Origin: Clostridia bacterium
GTDB lineage: Bacteria > Bacillota > DSM-16504 > Desulfitibacterales > Desulfitibacteraceae
Reading direction: 5' to 3'
Assembly: GCA_018333845.1 (NCBI GenBank)
Contig: JAGXSK010000083.1
Span: 1-5,886 of the forward strand
Length of the DNA stretch: 5,886 nucleotides
Below the pieces are notes generated by a model, which saw only the letters and a program-made list of their open reading frames with translations, was not told the DNA's origin and did no database searches. Below, in pieces: positions 1 through 4,977 of the stretch; the first letter of the stretch is position 1, and every line of letters starts with the position of its first letter. The translations under genes and the position numbers were made by a program.

Positions 1-1
1 G

Positions 2-271
2 ACAGTTGCGCTTAAGGACTCAGCTGAAAATATTATGAAGAGGCTAATATTTACTGATGAAGACTCCAACTTGATTGAAGAAGAAATCGTAAATGATGAC
101 AATTACTGGAGATACTTGAGAGAGGTCAAGGAGGATATCGAATACTTTCGTGATACTCATAAAAAGGCAAAAATACAATGTCGTATCAATGGAATGGATG
201 CAAAACAAGCTGCAGACTTTTTGGCGAAGCTGCTTGTAGAGGCTCATATTCAACCTGATTTCGAAAAGTAG
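2..271 (+). CDS. 3' end of an unrecognised protein gene (5' end outside window)
   Basis: The reading frame is open from base 2 to the TAG at 269-271, giving at least 89 residues. An ATG at 35 lies in frame, but no ribosome site stands at a usable distance (the nearest AAGGA is about 17 bases upstream). The sequence before it also reads as protein (TVALKDSAENI), so I take this as the C-terminus of a longer protein. It is hydrophilic and highly charged, with an acidic stretch (TDEDSNLIEEEIVNDD) and then a probably helical part with aromatic residues (NYWRYLREVKEDIEYF). It has one cysteine, no membrane segment and no catalytic motif that I recognise. A terminator 67 bases downstream closes its transcript, so it is not part of the acc operon. 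Its GC content is closer to that of the ATPase gene than to acc. No function can be assigned. Confidence 0.6.
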   Translation, partial: TVALKDSAENIMKRLIFTDEDSNLIEEEIVNDDNYWRYLREVKEDIEYFRDTHKKAKIQCRINGMDAKQAADFLAKLLVEAHIQPDFEK

Positions 272-337
272 AATAATAGATGATAAAATATTTGGCGGCA
301 TCTATATTGCCTAACTTCTCATAACTTCAAATTACCA

Positions 338-371
338 AGGGTTTCAGGGTTTAACTTGAAACTCTTTTTTT
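338..371 (+). terminator. Rho-independent terminator of the upstream gene
   Basis: AGGGTTTCA (338-346) pairs with TGAAACTCT (357-365) over nine base pairs, one of them a G-U pair, and the stem runs into seven T residues (365-371). An alternative shorter pairing of GGGTTT (347-352) with AAACTC shares the same right arm. It lies 67 bases after the stop of the partial gene and separates that gene from the acc promoter region. Confidence 0.75.
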
Positions 372-407
372 GTCATTGTTGCCAAAAATGATTTTGATAA
401 CATTTAA

Positions 408-417
408 TAGTTAACTA
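408..417. repeat. Perfect 10-bp palindrome TAGTTAACTA upstream of the acc promoter
   Basis: TAGTTAACTA is self-complementary, and its flanks (ATTTA on the left, AAT on the right) continue the symmetry if one base is skipped. It sits about 24 bases upstream of the proposed -35 element, where an activator or repressor could bind. I cannot assign it to a known regulator, and short AT-rich palindromes arise easily by chance in DNA of this composition. Confidence 0.25.
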
Positions 418-440
418 AATATTTTACGGCAAAATCGTAA

Positions 441-470
441 TTGCATTTTTAACCACTGCTGTAGTATAAT
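441..470 (+). promoter_or_regulatory. Likely sigma-A promoter of accBCDA
   Basis: A perfect -10 hexamer TATAAT lies at 465-470. TTGCAT at 441-446 is an acceptable -35 with an 18-base spacer. Transcription would start near 477, leaving a leader of about 120 bases before accB. The site lies after the upstream terminator and before the first acc gene, as expected for an operon promoter. The segment AAGTACTAGCACC over the predicted start resembles one half of a FapR box (reverse strand CTAGTACT), but the other half does not match, so control by FapR is only a possibility. Confidence 0.6.
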
Positions 471-515
471 GTCAAGTACTAGCACCAAGTAATAAAACCA
501 GTTAGCATAATTTAT

Positions 516-533
516 AGGCAGAGCCTTATTTTT
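516..533 (+). promoter_or_regulatory. Weak attenuator-like hairpin in the accB leader
   Basis: AGGC (516-519) and GCCT (523-526) can form a four-pair GC-rich stem with a three-base loop, followed by TATTTTT. It looks like a very short terminator inside the proposed leader. The stem is too short to be convincing, so this is a possible attenuation point and no more. Confidence 0.15.
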
Positions 534-558
534 CAGGGTATACAGAGTTTTACAATTG

Positions 559-578
559 ACTAATTAGTGAATATTAGT
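559..578 (+). promoter_or_regulatory. Operator-like repeats just before the accB ribosome site
   Basis: ACTAATTAGT (559-568) is a perfect palindrome. Its right half, ATTAGT (563-568), recurs as a direct repeat at 573-578, exactly ten bases (about one helical turn) later. The element ends six bases before the AAGGAGG ribosome site. The sequence recalls TTAGTA-type half-sites of lipid regulators such as FapR, but the full consensus is absent. A binding role is inferred from position and symmetry only. Confidence 0.25.
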
Positions 579-584
579 AAATAT

Positions 585-591
585 AAGGAGG
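585..591 (+). promoter_or_regulatory. Strong ribosome binding site of accB
   Basis: AAGGAGG matches the anti-Shine-Dalgarno sequence fully and stands seven bases before the ATG at 599. An in-frame TAA at 584-586 rules out a longer accB and fixes this start. Confidence 0.85.
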
Positions 592-598
592 CTTTTAT

Positions 599-1093
599 AT
601 GGAAATAAAAGATATTAAAGATTTAATTTTAACAATAGACAAAACTAGTATAGAAACAGTAGAAATAGAAAAAAGTGATATTAAAATAAAGATAAATAAA
701 AAATTGACAAATGAAAATAGTAACTGGGTAAAACCAACGGTAGAAAAGTTAAAAGATAATAACATGGCAATAGAAGAAATAGAGATAGATACAAATGATA
801 GAAAATTTGAGGGTGATATTTCAGAGTATGACAATTTCTTAACTGATGATGAAAATATATATATAGTAAAATCTCCGATTGTAGGTACCTTTTATGGAGC
901 TCCAAGTCCTGATTCCCCGCCTTTTGTAAAAGTAGGAGATAAGGTGGAGCAAGGCCAAACTTTATGTATAGTTGAAGCCATGAAGATGATGAATGGAATA
1001 GAATGTGAAGTAGCAGGTGAAATTATAGAAATATTGACAAAGGATGGAGATATAGTTGAATACGGTCAGCCTTTAATGAGGATTGGGAGGTAG
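599..1093 (+). CDS. accB: Biotin carboxyl carrier protein of acetyl-CoA carboxylase (AccB/BCCP)
   Basis: This 164-residue protein carries the biotin that shuttles CO2 between biotin carboxylase and carboxyltransferase in the cytoplasmic acetyl-CoA carboxylase complex, the first step of fatty acid synthesis. The biotinyl domain occupies roughly residues 87-164. The biotinylation motif EAMKM is at 126-130, so K129 is the modified lysine. The segment GTFYGAPSPDSPPFVKVGDKV (from about residue 96) matches the region with the protruding thumb of BCCP and identifies fatty-acid-type BCCP rather than a decarboxylase carrier. Residues 1-35 resemble the usual N-terminal MEIKDIKDLI helix region. The linker (about 36-86) is charged and rich in Asp, Glu, Asn and Lys, not the common Ala/Pro-rich type. 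Length is normal for the family. The first 120 or so bases are extremely AT-rich (about 18% GC by count). It is the first gene of the operon, seven bases before accC. Confidence 0.97.
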   Translation: MEIKDIKDLILTIDKTSIETVEIEKSDIKIKINKKLTNENSNWVKPTVEKLKDNNMAIEEIEIDTNDRKFEGDISEYDNFLTDDENIYIVKSPIVGTFYGAPSPDSPPFVKVGDKVEQGQTLCIVEAMKMMNGIECEVAGEIIEILTKDGDIVEYGQPLMRIGR

Positions 1094-1100
1094 TAGGGAA

Positions 1101-2477
1101 ATGTTTAAAAAAATACTCATTGCTAACAGAGGTGAAATAGCCCTTAGAATCATTAGGACCTGTAAAGACATGGGAATAAAAGCCGTATCGGTATATTCAG
1201 AAATAGAAAGGGATTCGGCGCATGTGCATATGGCAGATGAAGCCATTTGTATTGGTCCTGCGTCGCCTAAAAAAAGCTATTTAAACATAGACAGTATAAT
1301 AAGTGCAGCTTTGGTTACAAAATGTGAAGCTATACATCCAGGCTATGGATTTCTTTCAGAAAACTCAAAGTTTGTAGAGGCATGTAAATTAAATGGAATA
1401 AAATTTATTGGACCGCCTAAAGAATCCATGGAAAAAATGGGAAATAAATCTGAAGCTAAAAGAACAATGATAGGGGTAGGAGTACCTGTTATACCAGGTT
1501 CAAAAAGTTCCACAAATATAGCAGAAGAAGCTTTTGAAACAGCCAGGCAGATTGGTTTTCCTGTTATGATTAAAGCTGCTAATGGTGGCGGCGGAAGAGG
1601 AATGAGAATAGCACATTTAGAAAAAGAGTTTATTGAAAAATTTAATATGGCAAAATCAGAAGCTGCAGCGGCATTCAATGATGATTCTTTATATGTAGAA
1701 AAGTATGTAGAGGAGCCCAGGCATATAGAATTCCAAATATTAGCAGACGAATATGGAAATATAATACATTTAGGAGAAAGAGACTGCTCCATACAAAGAA
1801 AAAATCAAAAGGTGCTAGAAGAGGCTCCATGTACTGTTATTAGTGAAGAAATGAGAAATAAAATGGGTGAGATGGCCCTTCGTGCAGCCAGGGCAGTTAA
1901 CTATGTGAGTGCTGGAACCATTGAATTTTTATTAGATAAATATAATAATTTTTACTTTATAGAAATGAATACAAGAATACAGGTAGAGCATCCAGTAACA
2001 GAGATGATAACTGGAATAGATTTGATAAAAGAACAGATTAGGATAGGCTATGGCGAAAAATTAAATATTGCTCAGAAGCAAATACAAGTAAATGGCCATG
2101 CTATTGAATGCAGAATAAACGCCGAGGATCCTAATAAAAACTTTAGGCCTTCTCCAGGACAGATAGAAGGGTATTTTCCTCCAGGAGGTTATGGTGTTAG
2201 GTTGGACAGCCACATCTATAGTGGTTACATTATTCCCCCTACCTATGATTCTATGATTGCAAAGCTTATCGTATGGGGAGAAAATAGAAATGAAGCTATT
2301 GCGAGAATGAAAAGGGCTTTAAATGAAATTATAATTACCGGTATAGACACAAATATTGAATTTCAAAAGCAAATATTAAACAATGAAAACTTTTTAAGCA
2401 ACAGGGTAGACACTTCATTTATAGAGAAAGAAATATACAGGGAGGATGCTGCAGCAAAGGGAGTGAATGTATGCTAA
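1101..2477 (+). CDS. accC: Biotin carboxylase subunit of acetyl-CoA carboxylase (AccC)
   Basis: This 458-residue ATP-grasp enzyme carboxylates the biotin of AccB using ATP and bicarbonate. I chose the ATG at 1101 because the family begins MFKKILIANRGEIALRI; an in-frame TTG at 1083 would add six unconserved residues and overlap accB. GGGAGG (1085-1090) is the ribosome site, ten bases upstream. The N-terminal biotin carboxylase domain is about residues 1-115, the ATP-grasp domain follows, and the C-terminal domain starts near 330. Visible active-site residues include K116, K158, the glycine-rich loop GGGGRG (162-167), H208, E275, E288, N290, R292, the probable base E296 (in RIQVEHPVTE) and R338, all in register with E. 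coli AccC. It ends near residue 458, so it is a stand-alone subunit without fused carrier or transferase domains. Its last seven bases overlap accD. Confidence 0.97.
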   Translation: MFKKILIANRGEIALRIIRTCKDMGIKAVSVYSEIERDSAHVHMADEAICIGPASPKKSYLNIDSIISAALVTKCEAIHPGYGFLSENSKFVEACKLNGIKFIGPPKESMEKMGNKSEAKRTMIGVGVPVIPGSKSSTNIAEEAFETARQIGFPVMIKAANGGGGRGMRIAHLEKEFIEKFNMAKSEAAAAFNDDSLYVEKYVEEPRHIEFQILADEYGNIIHLGERDCSIQRKNQKVLEEAPCTVISEEMRNKMGEMALRAARAVNYVSAGTIEFLLDKYNNFYFIEMNTRIQVEHPVTEMITGIDLIKEQIRIGYGEKLNIAQKQIQVNGHAIECRINAEDPNKNFRPSPGQIEGYFPPGGYGVRLDSHIYSGYIIPPTYDSMIAKLIVWGENRNEAIARMKRALNEIIITGIDTNIEFQKQILNNENFLSNRVDTSFIEKEIYREDAAAKGVNVC

Positions 2478-3298
2478 AAGACCTGTTTAGTAAAAAAAAA
2501 TATACTACAATAAATTTGACGGATAACAGGGAAAAAAAATCTTCTGCTTCTAATGAAGGTTTCAAATCAAGCGAAAATATTTTCATAAAAGCTGAAAAGC
2601 CCAAAAGAATAGGAGCTAGAGATAGAATAAAGGAATTAATAGACGAAAATACATTTGTAGAGTATGATATGGATTTAAAGTCAGATAACCCTTTAGATTT
2701 TCCGGACTATGCCGAAAAGATTACAACTGCCATTCAAAATTCTAATGAAAACGAAGCTGTAATCACTGGAGAGGGGAAAATACATGGACAAAGTTGTATT
2801 ATCTGTGTGATGGATCCTAATTTTATGATGGGAAGCATGGGATCTGTAGTTGGGGAAAAAATCACAAGAGCAGTAGAAAAAGCTATTGAAAAAAGAAATG
2901 CTGTGGTTATATTTTCAGCATCTGGTGGAGCAAGAATGCAGGAAGGGGTATTATCCTTAATGCAGATGGCTAAGACATCTGCTGCATTAGCCAGGCTATC
3001 TGAAGAGGGATTACTATATATTTCTGTGTTGACAGATCCAACCACAGGAGGTGTTACTGCCAGTTTTGCTATGCTGGGTGATATAATTATTGCAGAACCA
3101 GGGGCTTTAATTGGATTTGCAGGTCCCAGGGTTATTGAGCAAACTATAAGACAGAAACTTCCTGAAGGATTTCAAAGAGCAGAGTTTTTACTAGAAAAAG
3201 GATTTGTTGATAAAATTGTAGAGAGGAAGGATATGAAAAATATCATATCTAAAATTATAAAAATCCACACAGCAGGTGGTGGTAGAATCCATGAATAA
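2471..3298 (+). CDS. accD: Carboxyltransferase beta subunit of acetyl-CoA carboxylase (AccD), lacking the zinc ribbon
   Basis: This 275-residue subunit pairs with AccA to transfer the carboxyl group from biotin to acetyl-CoA. The crotonase-fold core is complete: NPLDFPDY (73-80), MMGSMGSVVGEKITRA (119-134), the oxyanion-hole segment SASGGARMQEGVLSLMQMAK (149-168), DPTTGGVTASFAMLGD (189-204) and EPGALIGFAGPRVIEQT (209-225). The N-terminal leader MLKDLFSKKKY is also the family one. What is missing is the four-cysteine zinc ribbon (C27, C30, C46 and C49 in E. coli), normally between leader and core. Residues 12-46 are instead a polar linker rich in Lys, Ser and Asn. The only cysteines, C109 and C112, lie inside a core strand. 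The start ATG 2471 overlaps the accC stop by seven bases and has AGGGAG seven bases upstream. The family is certain; the effect of the lost ribbon on activity is unknown. Confidence 0.95.
   Translation: MLKDLFSKKKYTTINLTDNREKKSSASNEGFKSSENIFIKAEKPKRIGARDRIKELIDENTFVEYDMDLKSDNPLDFPDYAEKITTAIQNSNENEAVITGEGKIHGQSCIICVMDPNFMMGSMGSVVGEKITRAVEKAIEKRNAVVIFSASGGARMQEGVLSLMQMAKTSAALARLSEEGLLYISVLTDPTTGGVTASFAMLGDIIIAEPGALIGFAGPRVIEQTIRQKLPEGFQRAEFLLEKGFVDKIVERKDMKNIISKIIKIHTAGGGRIHE
3274..3283 (+). promoter_or_regulatory. Ribosome site of accA, inside the accD end
   Basis: AGGTGGTGGT provides a GGTGG-type Shine-Dalgarno 7-11 bases before the ATG at 3291. It favours 3291 over the GTG at 3276, which lies within the site itself, and over the ATG at 3300, which is too distant. 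Confidence 0.5.
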
Positions 3299-4253
3299 TA
3301 TGTTAGAATTTGAAAAACCAATTATTGAGCTTGAAAATAAAATCAATGAATTAAAAAATTTTGCTCATGAAAATAATTTGGATTTAACCAATGAAATTGA
3401 CATATTAACTAATAAACTTGAAATGATGAGAAGAGATGTTTATGAAAACTTAAGTCCATGGCAAAAAGTAAAACTTGCACGACTTCAAGAAAGACCTACA
3501 TCTTTGGATTATATTGAAAAACTATTATCCGATTTTATAGAGTTTCATGGAGACAGATTTTATGGAGATGATAAATCCATAGTAGCTGGAATTGGAATAT
3601 TTCAGGGTATGCCTGTTACAGTAATAGGGCATCAAAAAGGAAAGGATACAAAGGAAAATATTAAAAGGAATTTTGGAATGCCTCATCCAGAGGGATATAG
3701 AAAAGCATTAAGATTAATGAAACAAGCGGAAAAGTTTAAAAGGGCTATAATAACTTTTATTGACACACCGGGAGCATACTGCGGCTTGGGTGCAGAGGAA
3801 AGAGGACAAGGAGAAGCAATAGCGAGAAATCTAATGGAAATGAGCAGACTAAAAACACCTATCATATCCATAGTTATAGGAGAGGGTGGAAGTGGTGGTG
3901 CTTTAGCCCTTGGCGTTGCTGATAGAGTGTGTATGCTGGAACATTCCATATACTCGGTTATATCACCAGAAGGTCTTTCCAGTATATTGTGGAAAGACTC
4001 TAATCTTGCTCAAAAAGCAGCTGATATTATGAGACTAACAGCACAGGATTTATTATCATTAAATGTTATAGATACCATAATAAAAGAACCCTTAGGTGGA
4101 GCTCATAAGGATATGGATTTTACATCAGATAATATTAAACAATATATATTAGGTGAATTGGAATCTCTTAAAAATCTAAGTGAACAAGAATTATTAGATA
4201 AGAGGTACGAAAAAATTAAAAAAATAGGAGTTTGGAAGCAGAGTTATTGCTGA
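3291..4253 (+). CDS. accA: Carboxyltransferase alpha subunit of acetyl-CoA carboxylase (AccA)
   Basis: This 320-residue subunit forms the alpha2-beta2 carboxyltransferase with AccD and binds carboxybiotin. An N-terminal helical part (about 1-55, LENKINELKNFAHENN) precedes the crotonase-fold domain. Family motifs are LARLQERPTSLDYI (62-75), FHGDRFYGDD (85-94), GHQKGKDTKENIKRNFGMPHP (113 onward), DTPGAYCGLGAEERGQGEAI (158-177), the oxyanion-hole loop GEGGSGGALALG (197-208), SVISPEGLSSILWKD (222-236) and EPLGGAH (266-272). Position 164 is Cys where E. coli and many others have Pro; from memory this is a clostridial variant. Length equals the E. coli protein (319). The ATG at 3291 overlaps the accD stop by eight bases, suggesting coupled, near-equal synthesis of the two subunits. 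No clear terminator follows within the next 250 bases. Confidence 0.97.
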   Translation: MNNMLEFEKPIIELENKINELKNFAHENNLDLTNEIDILTNKLEMMRRDVYENLSPWQKVKLARLQERPTSLDYIEKLLSDFIEFHGDRFYGDDKSIVAGIGIFQGMPVTVIGHQKGKDTKENIKRNFGMPHPEGYRKALRLMKQAEKFKRAIITFIDTPGAYCGLGAEERGQGEAIARNLMEMSRLKTPIISIVIGEGGSGGALALGVADRVCMLEHSIYSVISPEGLSSILWKDSNLAQKAADIMRLTAQDLLSLNVIDTIIKEPLGGAHKDMDFTSDNIKQYILGELESLKNLSEQELLDKRYEKIKKIGVWKQSYC

Positions 4254-4544
4254 CACCCTTGCATGTTGCATAAAAATGTGTTAAATTAACAATCAAGAGC
4301 TATGCACTTGCTGGAAATAATTAGAGGACATAACCTTTTGACAAAACATTACATCAAAGTACCTTTTGAGATATTGACCCCCATGGAAAAACCCGTTACT
4401 AGGCAGCACAGCACTCTTTATCGTACAGCCAAGCAGAACCTTGGGATTAATTTCAATGTTTGCAGTGTGCATTAATTTGATGCCGTAGCTTTAAAATATA
4501 GGGTTTGCTGGATTAATAGGTTTTGAGGATTAAAGATATAAGTT
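4254..4544. other. Intergenic stretch after accA, no convincing gene
   Basis: I see no ribosome-site-led gene here on either strand. The longest + strand frame (4302-4475, 57 codons from MHLLEIIRGH) has only a weak AAGAG before it and resembles nothing I know. There is no hairpin with a T-run to end the acc transcript. A TTGACA (4338-4343) matches a -35 hexamer but has no -10 at 16-18 bases. ATTAATTT occurs twice 25 bases apart (4446, 4471). It may be decayed sequence. Confidence 0.5.
4279..4291. repeat. Perfect palindrome TGTTAAATTAACA just after accA
   Basis: Two six-base arms, TGTTAA and TTAACA, flank one central A, in the manner of a dimer-binding operator. It lies 26 bases after the accA stop. 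Its core resembles the GTTAAC core of the palindrome at 408-417 upstream of the operon. With arms this short and AT-rich, chance is a fair explanation. Confidence 0.25.
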
Positions 4545-4790
4545 AGTTACATAGAGGGAGTAACTGCCTGATTCATTTCAGGATTCAAAGTCGTCAACCG
4601 GAGTTGCCATCCCGGCTTTGAAAACTTTTGTTGTGTGAGACTCTGTGGTCAGGATATTTTTCTGGCTGAAGGGTCTTTTGTTATTTATCCGATGGTTAAC
4701 CACCACTAGCTTTGCATGGGTTCTGCTATGCCAACAAGTTGGCAAGTTTTGCTGTATGCGCTTCAGGTGGAGTCTTGACTCCACCTGAAG
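4545..4790. other. Cluster of consecutive inverted repeats: structured RNA or mobile-element remnant
   Basis: At least six potential stem-loops follow one another with short spacers: AGTTAC/GTAACT (4545-4550, 4560-4565); CCTGA/TCAGG (4567-4571, 4578-4582); TTCAAAG/CTTTGAA (4584-4590, 4616-4622) with CCGG/CCGG nested inside; AGAC/GTCT (4638-4641, 4673-4676) enclosing GTCAG/CTGGC; TGCCAAC/GTTGGCA (4729-4735, 4738-4744); and the long hairpin at 4761-4790. A palindrome TGGTTAACCA lies at 4693-4702. The segment is richer in GC than the acc operon. A 68-codon minus-strand frame crosses it (4578-4784), but its GTG start falls inside the long hairpin and it matches nothing I know. It fits no riboswitch or RNA family that I can name. 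A palindrome-bearing miniature element or an uncharacterised RNA are both possible. Confidence 0.4.
4761..4790. repeat. Perfect 14-bp-arm inverted repeat
   Basis: CTTCAGGTGGAGTC (4761-4774) is the exact reverse complement of GACTCCACCTGAAG (4777-4790), with only TT between. Fourteen perfect pairs with mixed composition cannot be chance in a window this size. No T-run follows on either strand, so it is not a classical intrinsic terminator, although it could protect the 3' end of a processed transcript. Perfect hairpins of this kind also occur at the ends of some mobile elements. Confidence 0.85.
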
Positions 4791-4960
4791 ACAAGAATTC
4801 TGTTTATCATTAAAATTCCTGACAGTGTTTGGAACAACGGTGTCAAGATAGTTTTAGTAGGAGATGATAAGGCCCGCAGCATTTTACTATAAAAGTTTTG
4901 TTGATTTTGTTGCTGAATGGAGAAAATATTTATTGACGGTTTTCGTAAAGTTGCTTATGG
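4791..4960 (+). other. Leader region of the P-type ATPase gene
   Basis: No gene is visible here. TATAAA at 4888-4893 could serve as a -10 with transcription starting near 4900, but nothing like TTGACA stands 16-18 bases upstream. TTGACG at 4933-4938 pairs only with a poor TATGGA, and a start from there would fall within the ribosome site. The promoter is therefore unresolved. Confidence 0.3.
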
Positions 4961-4967
4961 AAGGGAG
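4961..4967 (+). promoter_or_regulatory. Ribosome binding site of the ATPase gene
   Basis: AAGGGAG lies ten bases before the ATG at 4978. An in-frame TAG at 4969-4971 between the site and the start rules out a longer N-terminus and fixes the start. Confidence 0.75.
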
Positions 4968-4977
4968 ATAGAAAAAG

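Noticed and set aside
1083..1100. TTG start at 1083 for accC
   Set aside because: It would add MGGSRE before the conserved family start MFKKILIANRGE, overlap accB, and leave GGGAGG inside the coding part. The ATG at 1101 fits better.
1343..1792. 149-codon open frame on the minus strand
   Set aside because: It lies entirely antisense to conserved accC sequence, has no ribosome site, and its composition reflects the reverse of that gene.
3361..3387. Cysteines C109 and C112 of AccD as a relic zinc site (considered for the C-x2-C spacing)
   Set aside because: They sit in a core beta strand (SCIICVMD, bases 2792-2818), far from the N-terminal ribbon position, with no second pair nearby. The spacing is coincidental. 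The coordinates listed for this entry do not mark the site; 2792-2818 does.
4338..4343. TTGACA as a promoter -35 downstream of accA
   Set aside because: No TATAAT-like hexamer occurs 16-18 bases further on, and no gene follows for over 600 bases.
4302..4475. 57-codon + strand frame MHLLEIIRGH... after accA
   Set aside because: It has only a weak AAGAG upstream, no recognisable motif and no supporting context. It could be a decayed gene, but the evidence is too thin to call it.
4578..4784. 68-codon minus-strand frame in the hairpin region
   Set aside because: Its GTG start sits inside the perfect hairpin, there is no upstream ribosome site, and the protein resembles nothing known to me. The hairpins explain the region better.
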